From assembly GCA_947561585.1 (NCBI GenBank), contig CANNZV010005055.1:26007-90006 (forward strand): a stretch of DNA of 64,000 nucleotides, in the 5' to 3' direction. Both the position numbers and the translations under genes were made by a program. Below the pieces are notes generated by a model that was not told where the DNA came from, ran no database searches, and worked only from the letters and a program-made list of their open reading frames with translations. This document shows positions 25,837 through 35,829 of the stretch, one piece after another (the first letter of the stretch is position 1; each line of letters begins with the position of its first letter). Source of the DNA: Caprella mutica. Taxonomy: Eukaryota > Arthropoda > Malacostraca > Amphipoda > Caprellidae.

Positions 25837-28111
25837 CCTTCAACATTTCCCAAACGCGCTGCGGCGTGAACGGCATATCCACTTGGCGCACGCCATGATC
25901 CCATAGGGCATCTTGCACCGCATTGGCCACAGCCGCCAGTGCCCCGACCGTCCCGGCCTCACCACAGCCCTTCATGCCCATGGGGTTGGCCGTGGACGGC
26001 ACCGGTTCGGTTTCAAAACCAACCCAAGGCATAGTATCGGCCCGCGGCATCGCATAGTCCATAAACGTCGCCGTGAGCAATTGACCGTCTTCGTCATAGA
26101 CCACATGTTCGATCAACGCCTGACCAAGCCCCTGCGCCACGCCGCCATGTACCTGACCTTCGGCCAGCATCGGGTTGATCATATTCCCAAAATCGTCAAC
26201 GACGTGATAACGGTCCACCTGCGTGGCGCCGGTTTCGGGGTCAATCTCGACCTCGGCAATGTGACACCCATTGGGATAAGAACGCGCCGGAAGCTTGGAC
26301 GTGGCTTTCCAGTTCAACAGATCTTCGCGTCCCGCGTCACGCGCCATCTGTGCGGCCTCCAACATGCTTGGGTGCAGGTTCGACCCTTCGGCCCGGAACT
26401 GTTCGTCGTCAAATCGCACATCTTCGGGCGCAACACCCATCTGATCTGCAAGGAACGCGGCAAACCCTTCGACCATGTCAGAGACTGCCGTCAGTGTGAC
26501 GTTGGTTTGTGTCGTGACGGATCGTGACCCACCGGTGCCGCCACCTTTGGCGATGCGGTCGCTGTCGCCCATGACGACCTGAATTCGGTCCGCCGGGATA
26601 CCTGTCTGATCGGACAGAAATTGCGCAAAGACGGTTTCATGCCCCTGCCCGTTTGATTGCGTGCCAACATATATCCGCGCGCCGCCCTCTTCGGTGAATT
26701 CGACCTGCACGTGTTCTTCAGGATCGCCCAGAATGGACTCGATGTAAAAACACACCCCGACACCGCGCAGCTTGCCCGCCGCTTCGGACGCGGCGCGACG
26801 TGCCGCCAAGCCCGCCATGTCAGCAAACCCGGCGCCATGGTCCATTACGCGGGCAAATTCACCCACATCATAGGTTTCGTCTGACGCGGTTTTGTAAGGG
26901 AACTGATCGGGCTTGATAAAGTTGATGCGGCGCAGTTCCAGTGGGTCCACCCCAAGATCACGTGCGGCACGATCCATAGCGCGTTCCAGCACATAAATCG
27001 CCTCGGGGCGTCCTGCACCGCGATAGGCGTCAACCTGCGTGGTGTTGGTGTAGACCCCTTCGCACCGCATGTACGCGTTCTGGATGTCATAGGTGCCCGT
27101 CAGAACCCGCGCGAACAGGTTAGATTGGATCGCCTGTGCAAAGTTCGAATTGTACGCCCCAAGGTTGGAAATGGTGTGCACCCGGTAACCGGTGATGCGG
27201 TGGTGCGCATCAAACGCCAGTTCAGCAGTGGTTGTCAGATCACGCCCAGCGTTATCGCTCAGCATTGCTTCTGTCCTGTCTGACATCCAGACCACGGGGC
27301 GGCCCAGCATCTTGGCCGCAAATGGCACGCAAAAGTATTCCGGATAGGGAAAGGCCTTCATGCCGAAACCACCGCCCACATCGGGGTTGGTGACGCGCAC
27401 ATCATCTGCGTCCAGACCAAACGCGCGGGACAATTCGCGTTTCATCCCCCAAACACCCTGCCCATTGAACGACAGGTGCAGGCGGCGTCCATCCCATTCG
27501 GCAAAACAGCCCCGTGGTTCGATCGAATTGGTAATCACACGGTTGTCGCCAACCTCAAGCGTGACAATGTGTACAGCGTCGTCAAACGCTTTGTTGGTTT
27601 CGGCTTCACGGCCAAGCCCAAAGTCAAAGGCGCGGTTTTCTGGCGCCTCGGGATGGATGGTTGGTCCGCCCACACTCAGGCCCATGTGAACGGGCAAATC
27701 TTCGTAGTCAAACTCGATCAGCTCGGCAGCGTCCTTGGCCTGATCCAGCGTTTCGGCCACGATCAGCGCAACAGGCTCACCGACAAACCGGACGCGACCT
27801 TCAGCCAGAACAGGGCGTTTGGGGGCCGCGCCCTTGGTGCCGTCACGGTTGGTGATCAGCGTGGCTGACATCGCCGTATCAACCCCGGCCTGCTGCATAT
27901 CCTCGGACGTTACCACCAGATGCACGCCATCCGCGCCCCGCGCCGCGCCAACGTCCAGCGTTGTGATCTGGGCGTGCGCCACGGGCGAGCGGAACACATA
28001 TGCCACCAATGCCCCGTCGGGGGCGATGTCATCCACATAACGCCCTTGCCCTGTCAGCAGGCGGATATCCTCGACGCGGGTGACCGACTGGCTCTTGCCA
28101 AACTTTTCCAT
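25814..28111 (-). CDS. Molybdopterin-binding large subunit, xanthine dehydrogenase/CoxL form II family
   Basis: The 765-residue subunit starts MEKFGKSQSVTRVEDIRLLTG and has the family's two molybdenum domains: GQGVWGMKRELSRAFGL and GGGFGMK in the first half, GGTGGSRSV and the terminal GMKGCGEAGTVG in the second. The active-site loop reads AYRGAGR. This is the form II signature, lacking the Cys of true CO dehydrogenase (AYxCSFR), so CO oxidation is unlikely. The catalytic Glu in GCGEAG is present. The iron-sulfur and FAD partner subunits, normally adjacent, are not found in this window. Substrate unknown, probably an aldehyde or N-heterocycle. Confidence 0.88.
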   Translation of the reverse strand: MEKFGKSQSVTRVEDIRLLTGQGRYVDDIAPDGALVAYVFRSPVAHAQITTLDVGAARGADGVHLVVTSEDMQQAGVDTAMSATLITNRDGTKGAAPKRPVLAEGRVRFVGEPVALIVAETLDQAKDAAELIEFDYEDLPVHMGLSVGGPTIHPEAPENRAFDFGLGREAETNKAFDDAVHIVTLEVGDNRVITNSIEPRGCFAEWDGRRLHLSFNGQGVWGMKRELSRAFGLDADDVRVTNPDVGGGFGMKAFPYPEYFCVPFAAKMLGRPVVWMSDRTEAMLSDNAGRDLTTTAELAFDAHHRITGYRVHTISNLGAYNSNFAQAIQSNLFARVLTGTYDIQNAYMRCEGVYTNTTQVDAYRGAGRPEAIYVLERAMDRAARDLGVDPLELRRINFIKPDQFPYKTASDETYDVGEFARVMDHGAGFADMAGLAARRAASEAAGKLRGVGVCFYIESILGDPEEHVQVEFTEEGGARIYVGTQSNGQGHETVFAQFLSDQTGIPADRIQVVMGDSDRIAKGGGTGGSRSVTTQTNVTLTAVSDMVEGFAAFLADQMGVAPEDVRFDDEQFRAEGSNLHPSMLEAAQMARDAGREDLLNWKATSKLPARSYPNGCHIAEVEIDPETGATQVDRYHVVDDFGNMINPMLAEGQVHGGVAQGLGQALIEHVVYDEDGQLLTATFMDYAMPRADTMPWVGFETEPVPSTANPMGMKGCGEAGTVGALAAVANAVQDALWDHGVRQVDMPFTPQRVWEMLKDDRIAAE

Positions 28112-28148
28112 AAACGCGCCCTTCCCAAGCAGAATTCTGCTGAGGACA

Positions 28149-29321
28149 TTAGACTGCTTGGCCCTGCTGTCCAGTGCGCCCCGCCGCTTCCTGAGCCGTG
28201 CCACCCAACGTCACAAATTGCGCGGTTCCGTATCCGTTGAATCGCGTTGCAGTGACCGTTGAATAGGCGCCCATAGCGGGGAACAACAGGATGTCACCTT
28301 CGGCAATATCACAGGGCATGTCCACCGCGTCGGGCAGGCGGTCAAGACTGTCACAGGTCGGTCCAAACACAACCAATTTCCGCTCGATCCCACGACGAAC
28401 GGCGCCGGTTCTGTCCAACACTTGCACACCGCCGAACGCGGGCAGATCACGCAGTTCTGACAGGCTGCCATAGATGCCGTCATTCAGAAAAATCGCATCT
28501 TCGGACACCGCTTTGACCCGCAGCGCCAGTTGCACACATCCCGCCACCATCGCGCGACCCGGTTCACACACAAGCTCTGGTACTTGAGCGCCAAAGACAT
28601 CGCGGCAGGTGTACGCAATTGCCGTGCAAATTTCGGGTAGACTGGCCGGGGCGCCGCCCGGACCAATACCGAAACCACCACCTACATTCAGCCGTTTCAG
28701 CCGCACATCCGCGTCACGCGTCACCTGCCCTACTGCGCGAATGTAGCTGGACCAAGCCTGCGGATCACAGCACTGTGTGCCGGGGTGGAACGTCATCGAC
28801 GCGGTTCCGCCACGGCGTTTGACCTCGTGTAGCAGGGATGCAGCGGTCGCAGGGTCGGCACCGAATTTAGCTCCAAAGTCATAGGCCGCCCCGCCAACGG
28901 GCAGCTTGAGACGTACGGCAATTTCGGTCCCTTCAATGGGGCCAAGCTTGTCCAGTTCGGACATGCGGTCCACGGAAAAGCTGATCACTCCTGCCCGTCT
29001 GGCCAATGCAATCTCAGCCGCAGATCGGACCGGGTTATGGTAGTGCAACCGCGCCATTGGCGCTGCATGGCGCACCGCCTGCATTTCTGATGGTGAAGCC
29101 ACGTCAAAAGCCGCCATGCCTTTGGCCACCAGTGCGTTCAAAACGGCAGGATCAGGGTTTGCCTTGACCGCGTACGTCACCTCACCGGGGAAAAGCGCGC
29201 AAAACTGTTGATATGTCCCCGACAACCTGTCTGGTGAAAAGAAATAAACCGGCCCATCGGGATCATTCTGACCCAGCCAGTCTTTGGGACAATTTGGGGA
29301 AGTATCGGAGTGTGTCATCAT
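28149..29321 (-). CDS. PLP-dependent ornithine/lysine decarboxylase-like protein (fold type III)
   Basis: The product of about 390 residues is an alanine-racemase-fold decarboxylase. The pyridoxal lysine lies in TYAVKANPDP near residue 48. The glycine-rich NVGGGFGIGPGG loop near residue 210 and EPGRAMVAGC near residue 250 bind the phosphate, and GPTCDSLDRL near residue 325 carries the substrate-contacting Cys-Asp pair. This is the eukaryote-like ODC family used by alphaproteobacteria to make putrescine from ornithine; some members prefer lysine or a carboxylated diamine. Two adjacent ATGs (29321, 29318) are possible starts. A divergent Lrp-type gene lies 70 bases away. Confidence 0.87.
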   Translation of the reverse strand: MMTHSDTSPNCPKDWLGQNDPDGPVYFFSPDRLSGTYQQFCALFPGEVTYAVKANPDPAVLNALVAKGMAAFDVASPSEMQAVRHAAPMARLHYHNPVRSAAEIALARRAGVISFSVDRMSELDKLGPIEGTEIAVRLKLPVGGAAYDFGAKFGADPATAASLLHEVKRRGGTASMTFHPGTQCCDPQAWSSYIRAVGQVTRDADVRLKRLNVGGGFGIGPGGAPASLPEICTAIAYTCRDVFGAQVPELVCEPGRAMVAGCVQLALRVKAVSEDAIFLNDGIYGSLSELRDLPAFGGVQVLDRTGAVRRGIERKLVVFGPTCDSLDRLPDAVDMPCDIAEGDILLFPAMGAYSTVTATRFNGYGTAQFVTLGGTAQEAAGRTGQQGQAV

Positions 29322-29391
29322 ACCTGCCTCGCGCTGTTTCCCGATAGTCTTGCAGGCAATTCGGTCAAAAACACTTGGCAGATCATACGAA

Positions 29392-29862
29392 ATGCACAAA
29401 ACTACGATCACAATGACGCAAGAAGTACATCATATTGACGAAACCGACCGCGCACTGATCGCGTTGCTGTCAGAAAACGCGCGCCTTCCCGTGGCCGATC
29501 TGGCGCGCAAATTGGGTATTGCGCGCACAACCGTACAGGCGCGGCTTGAACGGTTGCAGCACACCGGGGCGATTGCTGGTTTCACCCTACGGCGCGGAGC
29601 CGCCCTGCGTCCCGCCATCCGGGCAACGGTTCTAATCAGTGTCGAACCGCGCGCAACGCCTGCGGTTCTGGCACGCCTCAAGGCTATGCCTGTCGTAGAC
29701 AACGCGCATACGACTTCGGGACGGGTCGATCTGATAGTCTCACTCAGCGCGCGCACAACAGAAGAGCTGGACCGCACGTTGGATCAGATCGGAGAAACCA
29801 AAGGCGTGCGCAGTTCAGAAAGTTTGATCCACCTATCAACCAAGATAGACAGAGGCGTTTGA
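29392..29862 (+). CDS. Lrp/AsnC family transcriptional regulator
   Basis: The 156-residue protein has an N-terminal winged helix-turn-helix (DETDRALIALLSENARLPVA, then KLGIARTTVQARLERLQHTG) and a C-terminal RAM domain (LISVEPRATPAVL ... VDNAHTTSGRVDLIV). Lrp regulators sense amino acids. Its divergence from the ornithine decarboxylase-like gene makes control of that gene by an amino acid likely, which is inference. Starts at 29392 and 29413 are both possible; the second fits the compact family length better. Confidence 0.9.
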   Translation: MHKTTITMTQEVHHIDETDRALIALLSENARLPVADLARKLGIARTTVQARLERLQHTGAIAGFTLRRGAALRPAIRATVLISVEPRATPAVLARLKAMPVVDNAHTTSGRVDLIVSLSARTTEELDRTLDQIGETKGVRSSESLIHLSTKIDRGV

Positions 29863-29916
29863 TCATCGGGCGCATGATGTTGGCGCGCCCCCCGTTCGCC
29901 GCAACGGGCAAGGCGG

Positions 29917-30525
29917 TCAGGTTTCGGCGTCGTCATCCTCCAACGCGTAGTCCTTGAACAGGCCACCTTGAAAGATAAAGAACGCAAAAATCGCGGCCGA
30001 CAGACCGAAGGTCTTGAAATACACCCACGTTTCCGTGCTCATGGTGCGCCAGATTATTTCGTTCAGCAGCGCCAACCCAAAAAACAACCCCGTCACCCGG
30101 CGCGTCAGGATCATCCAACCTTCGTCCTGCAAAGGCATCAATCCTTCCATGACGGACCGCAAATAAGACTGGCCGCGCAGCAGGCCAAAGCCCAGCACCC
30201 CCCCGAACAACACATAAATCAACGTCGGTTTGATTTTGAAAAACCGTTCATCATTCAGCCACACCGACAGCCCGCCAAACACCACGATCAGCACCGCCGT
30301 CACCACCTGCATCCGGCTTAGGTGGCCGGTCAGTTTCCACTGCAGGCCCATGGAAATCAGAAACAGCGGGATGAACCCGGCTGTCACCACGATGAACCCG
30401 GCATACTCTGTGCCGCCAATGGTAAACACCTCATCCTTCAGCCACAGATAGGCGACAAAGAACGCCAGCAGCGGGCCATATTCCAGCGCGGATTTGACAA
30501 ACGGATTGATGGGCTTTGGTTCCAT
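29917..30525 (-). CDS. Inner membrane-spanning protein YciB (septation protein A family)
   Basis: The 202-residue protein has five or six transmembrane helices and the YciB hallmarks ALEYGPLLAFFVAYLWL at the start, KIKPTLIYVLFGGVLGFGL in the middle and NEIIWRTMSTETWVYFKTFGL near residue 160. YciB/IspZ proteins help maintain the cell envelope and division. In Rhodobacteraceae the gene often lies beside ftsY, which is about 3 kb upstream here, with a membrane protein and a DMT transporter between. Confidence 0.92.
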   Translation of the reverse strand: MEPKPINPFVKSALEYGPLLAFFVAYLWLKDEVFTIGGTEYAGFIVVTAGFIPLFLISMGLQWKLTGHLSRMQVVTAVLIVVFGGLSVWLNDERFFKIKPTLIYVLFGGVLGFGLLRGQSYLRSVMEGLMPLQDEGWMILTRRVTGLFFGLALLNEIIWRTMSTETWVYFKTFGLSAAIFAFFIFQGGLFKDYALEDDDAET

Positions 30526-30585
30526 GGACGGGCTCCTTTGCCTGTCAGATAATCGCTTGGGCCGTAAAGGGCAACGCGCCGTGGT

Positions 30586-32346
30586 CTATCCGCCCAGAAG
30601 TGTCAGCGCGCCAACCAGAACCGTGGCCAACACAAAGCCCGCAAGCTTTTGAAAATGAAAGAAACTGTCGATCCAGACGCGCCGGTGGGTCACATCTGTG
30701 TGATCCTCGGACGGTTGAATCAACGGCAGCGCGTTTTCCAGCGAGTACCAGAAACTGTCGATGGTGGGCCGGTCACGGAAGCGATGGCTGATATTGGCCA
30801 CAAACGTCCCAAACAGCACCAACGCGCCGAACCACCACAGCACCCGGAACGGTCGAATGCCAAAGCCGGTCAGTTCCGACCACAGCCGCTCGGCGCCCCA
30901 ACGCAGGTAGTCCTCTTTCTCCCACAGCCACGCCATGCGCCGTTCATGGCGTTTCAACGCCACCTGATCGGCGGCCCGATCCGCCCCCATATCACGCAGA
31001 ACGGATTCCAGCTGCATATAGGGCTGCGGCACATACCCTTCACCTTGCACATTCAGAAATGGGCCAGCGGTGACCTGTTCGACAAAATCGCCCTTGATCG
31101 ACGACAGATCATAGCCATCAGTCGACCCCAGCCCGCCAAGGCGGGAATAGGTAAAGCCCACCGGATCAACCGGCAGCGGCGTGCCATCTTCCCGTTCCCA
31201 CGGTTCCGGCAAACGCGCCTGTAAGGCGTCCTACTGTGGCATTGCGCAGGATCAGTTCCGCGTCAGCACCCCATGACGGAGCGACGTGCCCCGGCTGATA
31301 AAAGGACAATTCATTTGCTTGCAGGCCCGTCAAATCGACCGTTCTAGCAAATTTGCTGCCGAACAATTGCACATCCCCGCCAACCTGAACGCGCGNNNNN
31401 NNNNNNNNNNNNNNNNNNNNNNNNNNNNNNNNNNNNNNNNNNNNNNNNNNNNNNNNNNNNNNNNNNNNNNNNNNNNNNNNNNNNNNNNNNNNNNNNNNNN
31501 NNNNNNNNNNNNNNNNNNNNNNNNNNNNNNNNNNNNNNNNNNNNNNNNNNNNNNNNNNNNNNNNNNNNNNNNNNNNNNNNNNNNNNNNNNNNNNNNNNNN
31601 NNNNNNNNNNNNNNNNNNNNNNNNNNNNNNNNNNNNNNNNNNNNNNNNNNNNNNNNNNNNNNNNNNNNNNNNNNNNNNNNNNNNNNNNNNNNNNNNNNNN
31701 NNNNNNNNNNNNNNNNNNNNNNNNNNNNNNNNNNNNNNNNNNNNNNNNNNNNNNNNNNNNNNNNNNNNNNNNNNNNNNNNNNNNNNNNNNNNNNNNNNNN
31801 NNNNNNNNNNNNNNNNNNNNNNNNNNNNNNNNNNNNNNNNNNNNNNNNNNNNNNNNNNNNNNNNNNNNNNNNNNNNNNNNNNNNNNNNNNNNNNNNNNNN
31901 NNNNNNNNNNNNNNNNNNNNNNNNNNNNNNNNNNNNNNNNNNNNNNNNNNNNNNNNNNNNNNNNNNNNNNNNNNNNNNNNNNNNNNNNNNNNNNNNNNNN
32001 NNNNNNNNNNNNNNNNNNNNNNNNNNNNNNNNNNNNNNNNNNNNNNNNNNNNNNNNNNNNNNNNNNNNNNNNNNNNNNNNNNNNNNNNNNNNNNNNNNNN
32101 NNNNNNNNNNNNNNNNNNNNNNNNNNNNNNNNNNNNNNNNNNNNNNNNNNNNNNNNNNNNNNNNNNNNNNNNNNNNNNNNNNNNNNNNNNNNNNNNNNNN
32201 NNNNNNNNNNNNNNNNNNNNNNNNNNNNNNNNNNNNNNNNNNNNNNNNNNNNNNNNNNNNNNNNNNNTGCACGCGTCCGTCTGAACAGACTTGTCGTGCG
32301 CCCAAGCGGGTGCCGACAAGACAAACAGAAAAACCAAAAAACGCAT
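30586..32346 (-). CDS. Exported membrane protein with beta-helix-like repeats, interrupted by an N gap and a frameshift
   Basis: The gene starts at 32346 with GGAGG seven bases upstream and a clear signal peptide (FLVFLFVLSAPAWAHD). It then disappears into the N gap 31396-32267. On the other side come repeat-like strands (VQVGGDVQLFGSKFARTVDL, LQANELSFYQPG, AELILRNATVG), suggestive of a right-handed beta-helix or pentapeptide-like solenoid. A one-base excess near 31225 breaks the frame, after which LQARLPEPWERED continues to a C-terminal domain with two transmembrane helices (FRVLWWFGALVLFGTFV and the last 25 residues). Function unknown. The missing middle is about 290 codons if the gap length is true. 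Confidence 0.65.
31396..32267. other. Assembly gap (872 N)
   Basis: An unbroken run of N inside one gene. Its place within repetitive solenoid-like coding sequence suggests the assembly failed on internal repeats. Confidence 0.99.
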
Positions 32347-32375
32347 AAAAACCTCCGAACTCAATCGAAGGCAGT

Positions 32376-33278
32376 TTAGCCGCCCATTTCCACAATCACA
32401 GCCCCAATCGCGATCAGCGCCATCAGGGCAATACGGCGCGGCCCCACGGTTTCGCGCAGCACCAGCCAGCCGATCAGCGCGGCAAACACGGTGGAGGTTT
32501 CGCGCAGCACCGCCGCTTCGCCCACCTTGTCCAGCCGTGTGGCCAACATGATCGATCCGAAACTGGCAAAGGCGATCAGCCCGCCCAGCACACCGCGCGC
32601 GGCCAAAGGGCCCAGCGCCGGACGCTGGACCATGGCGCGATACCGCAGGACCGCAATCACCGGAATGGCCAGCCCGTCGATAAAGAAAAACCACGCCAGA
32701 AAGGTAAACGGGTTCGCCGTGGCACGGATGCCATAGGCGTCATACGTGGTATACAACGCCACAAACAGACGGTGGCAAAAGCAAAGCCCAGCGCCGACAC
32801 CAGCGTGTCGCGGTTGGCTTCAAGATAGGCCAGATTGTACAGCGCCAGTCCAAAAATGCCCGACAGCAACACCGCCACCCCCAGCCACTGAACCGCCGTG
32901 AAGGTTTCGTCAAAGATCAGCCCACGCACCGATGACCGCAAACAGCGGCCCGGTGCCGCGCACAACAGGGTAGACCACCGTGTAGGCGCCGCGCGTGTAG
33001 GCCGTGGCCTGTAGCAGTTTGTAAACCGTGTGGATGACAAAGGCGCCCGCAAAGATTGGCCACATATGCGGTTCAGGCCATGGCACCACAAACAGCGCAA
33101 AGGGCGCGGCCATCAGCCCATAGCTGGCATCAATGGCCCCCCGCGACAGCCACGGATCGTGACGCCCCTTTTGCAGCGCACCGAAAACCGCATGCAAAAA
33201 CGCCGCCATGACGGCAAGGATCAACGCGACCTGATGGCCGGTTTGCGTGCCTTCGATAGACAGAAGGTAGTCGGTCAT
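32376..33278 (-). CDS. DMT (EamA) family transporter, two frameshifts
   Basis: Three overlapping frames join into one protein of about 300 residues with ten hydrophobic helices, the drug/metabolite transporter layout of two EamA repeats. The N-terminal part (YLLSIEGTQTGHQVALILAVMA ... VVYPVVRGTGPLFAVIGA) shifts frame near 32928, where one extra base after GGTGCG breaks the continuation GLIFDETFTAVQWLG. A second shift near 32770, with one base missing, precedes ALYTTYDAYGIR. The C-terminal part ends LRETVGPRRIALMALIAIGAVIV. Substrate is unknown. The intact coding sense on both sides of each break suggests sequence errors. Confidence 0.78.
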
Positions 33279-33291
33279 GCCGGTCGGTGAT

Positions 33292-33370
33292 GGGGGGCCT
33301 GCCCCGTCGCCATTGGGCTAGAACCAATGGCGCATTCTGGCGCGCGCCCGGAGGTATTTTTATCAAGAAG
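33292..33370. repeat. GC-rich intergenic repeat region with hairpin
   Basis: The spacer between ftsY and the DMT gene has GGGGGGCCTGCCCC, an eight-pair hairpin GCCATTGG/CCAATGGC (33309-33316 with 33324-33331), then CGCGCGCCCGGAGGTATTTTTATC. The tail resembles the CCCGGGATATTT tail of the repeat at 13871. It may also act as a terminator for ftsY, but the U-tract is on the plus strand only. Confidence 0.45.
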
Positions 33371-33381
33371 ACACACAAGGC

Positions 33382-34722
33382 TCACTCTGTCAGACCTGTC
33401 AGCGCGGCGGCGAATTCTTCGGGATCGAACGGGGACAAATCGTCAATCTGTTCGCCCACGCCAATTGCATGGATTGGCAGGCCGAACCTGTCTGCCAGTG
33501 CAACCAGCACGCCGCCCTTTGCCGTGCCATCGAGTTTGGTCATCACAAGACCCGACACATCCGAAATCTTTTGAAACGTGTCGACTTGGTTCAGCGCGTT
33601 CTGGCCCGTGGTGGCGTCCAGAACCAACAGCGTGTTGTGCGGCGCCTCTGGGTCCTTTTTGCGGATCACTCGGACGATCTTAGCCAATTCTTCCATCAGA
33701 TCCTGCCGGTTCTGCAACCGACCCGCTGTGTCAATCAACAGCAGGTCGGCACCGTCGGCCTGCGCGCGGGTCATGGCATCAAAGGCCAGACTGGCGGGGT
33801 CCGACCCTTCGGGCGCGGTCAGAACCGGCACACCGGCGCGGTCGCCCCAAACCTGAAGCTGTTCAACCGCGGCCGCGCGGAACGTATCGCCCGCTGCGAT
33901 GACAACCGATTTGCCCGCTGCCTTGAACTGAGACGCCAATTTGCCAATCGTCGTGGTCTTGCCAGATCCGTTCACACCCACCACCAGAACCACCTGCGGT
34001 TTGGTCGGGTACAAAGGCAATGGTCGGGCCACAGGTTCCATGATCCGGGCCACTTCACCGGCCAGCAACTCTTTGATTTCACGCACGGACAACCGTTTAC
34101 CATAGCGCCCTTCGGCGATGTTGGCTGTGACGCGCAGCGCCGTGTCTACCCCCATATCCGACGCGATCAGCAGCTCTTCGAGCTGTTCGATCATCTCGTC
34201 ATCCAGCGTTCGGCGCACCACTGGTTCGCTTTTGGCAGTGCGTCCAAGAAGCCGTCCAATCAGGCCCGGCTTGGCCGTTTCTTGTTCCGGGGCGTCGTCT
34301 TCAAGAGCGGCGGCAACCGAAAGATCAACGTCCAGTTTGCCTATCGGTTCCGACGGGACGTCCTGCGGAGCCTCAGGTTCTGTGGTGTCTTCGGGCGACG
34401 CAACGATTTCCGGTTGGGGGGCTGGGGCCAGGTCAGGCTTTGGCGTCTGAATTTCGACTGGCGGTTCCGGTTGGTCCGGCGTCTGCGGTTCAGGTTCTGG
34501 TTCCTGCCGCGATTCAGGTTCGTCCAACTGCGACGGCGTGGGTTCAGGGATTTCTTCGGGCGCGCGCGGCGGTTCCGCTTCGGGTTCCGGCGCTTTGGTA
34601 GGCGCGATTTCTGCTTGGGCCGGTTCCTGGACACCGCCGTCCTGCACAATTGCATCCAGCCCCTCATCCAGTTTTGAAGAGGATTTGAACAGTTTGTTCT
34701 TAAGCTTGCCGAAAAAAGACAT
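33382..34722 (-). CDS. ftsY: Signal recognition particle receptor FtsY
   Basis: The 446-residue GTPase docks SRP-ribosome complexes at the membrane. Residues ~10-140 are an acidic, Pro/Glu-rich A-domain of low complexity. The NG domain follows with ELLIASDMGVDTALRVT, the P-loop GVNGSGKTTTIGKL (near residue 250), DTFRAAAVEQL, DTAGR and the G4 TKLDGTAKGG. The ATG at 34722 gives MSFFGKLKNKLFKSSSKLDEG, the usual start; 11 upstream codons are open but unlikely. The domain order and GTPase motifs are intact. Confidence 0.96.
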   Translation of the reverse strand: MSFFGKLKNKLFKSSSKLDEGLDAIVQDGGVQEPAQAEIAPTKAPEPEAEPPRAPEEIPEPTPSQLDEPESRQEPEPEPQTPDQPEPPVEIQTPKPDLAPAPQPEIVASPEDTTEPEAPQDVPSEPIGKLDVDLSVAAALEDDAPEQETAKPGLIGRLLGRTAKSEPVVRRTLDDEMIEQLEELLIASDMGVDTALRVTANIAEGRYGKRLSVREIKELLAGEVARIMEPVARPLPLYPTKPQVVLVVGVNGSGKTTTIGKLASQFKAAGKSVVIAAGDTFRAAAVEQLQVWGDRAGVPVLTAPEGSDPASLAFDAMTRAQADGADLLLIDTAGRLQNRQDLMEELAKIVRVIRKKDPEAPHNTLLVLDATTGQNALNQVDTFQKISDVSGLVMTKLDGTAKGGVLVALADRFGLPIHAIGVGEQIDDLSPFDPEEFAAALTGLTE

Positions 34723-34826
34723 GGTGCCAGCGCCTGAAGTTATTTCCCCTTCCACCTAATACGACGTGCGCGGTAATGAAAGTGTGTGTTGACCTATACC
34801 CGTTTCCTCTGTCTCAGGTTGAACCT

Positions 34827-35711
34827 ATGTTTCGTTTGTTGATTGCCCTGCTTGTCATCTTTGCACCGGCCCAAGTCCGGGCCGAAGCCGGGACAATTTG
34901 CAGCCGGGGCAGCTTTGGCCACATGCAATGCATCCGGCCACAGCATTTTGTCCACGACACTTGTCAGGCAATTCAGGCGTTTTCGCGCGATCATGGGCTG
35001 GATCCAGGATTCTTCGCCCGGCTGATCTGGCAAGAAAGCCGGTTTGACCCCAATGCGCTTAGCCATGCAAATGCACGCGGGATTGCACAGTTCATTGACA
35101 GCACCGCGGCGCTGCGCGGGCTAAGGGATTCCTACAACCCGGCAGAGGCGCTTGAATATTCGGCCGAGTATCTGGGGGAATTGTCACGGCGCTATGGCAA
35201 CCACGGGCTGGCGGCAGTGGCCTATAATGGCGGTGAGCGGCGCGCCGATGGATTGGTGGCCCGCACAGGTGGGCTGGCACGTGAGACCGTCAATTACGTG
35301 CAGATCATCACTGGGCTAACCGCCGAAACATGGCGCGATGCCCCGCCCGAAACCCATGATTTCCGGCTACAAAAGGACTTGCCCTTTGACAAGGCCTGTC
35401 ACGACATGGCCCGCAACAGACGGCTGACCGCCTATCCCAAACCGGAACCGGCGATCAAGAAATGGGGTGTGCAGATGGCTTTTGGCACCACGCAGTCGCG
35501 GGCTATGGCTCAGTACAAGGACCGGGGACGCCGGTGTGCCAGCCTGTTAAAAGGCGAAACCCCGGACCTTGTCTGGCAAAAAAGCCGCGCCAGCCCAAAA
35601 GGCGGGTATTACATGGCACGCATCGGCCGCAATTCGCGGGACGCGGCTTGGCGGTTTTGCAACCGTCTAAAACGCAGCGGATGCCTGTGTGCGGTCTACA
35701 AGAACTGGTAG
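34827..35711 (+). CDS. Secreted lytic transglycosylase (SLT domain)
   Basis: The 294-residue protein starts with a signal peptide (FRLLIALLVIFAPAQVRAEA). A lysozyme-like SLT domain follows, with the catalytic Glu in IWQESRFDPNALSHANARGIAQF near residue 71 and AVAYNGGERRAD near residue 147. Cysteine pairs near the start and end imply disulfides. The C-terminal region (YYMARIGRNSRDAAWRFCNRL near residue 265) resembles a SPOR-like fold. It cleaves peptidoglycan in the periplasm. The gene is divergent from ftsY. Confidence 0.9.
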   Translation: MFRLLIALLVIFAPAQVRAEAGTICSRGSFGHMQCIRPQHFVHDTCQAIQAFSRDHGLDPGFFARLIWQESRFDPNALSHANARGIAQFIDSTAALRGLRDSYNPAEALEYSAEYLGELSRRYGNHGLAAVAYNGGERRADGLVARTGGLARETVNYVQIITGLTAETWRDAPPETHDFRLQKDLPFDKACHDMARNRRLTAYPKPEPAIKKWGVQMAFGTTQSRAMAQYKDRGRRCASLLKGETPDLVWQKSRASPKGGYYMARIGRNSRDAAWRFCNRLKRSGCLCAVYKNW

Positions 35712-35829
35712 GCGTTTGATCTTGTTCCGGGCGCAGGTGAGCTTTGGGTCACGGCCCTGAGCCTTGCCAAAATCTTGCCTATTGGGGGCACGACGTTCTG
35801 TCTGCTGACCTGCCCCAAGGGACCTTGAT

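Noticed and set aside
25814..28111. True aerobic CO dehydrogenase large subunit
   Set aside because: The active-site loop is AYRGAGR, not the AYxCSFR of form I enzymes, and no CoxM or CoxS gene is adjacent.
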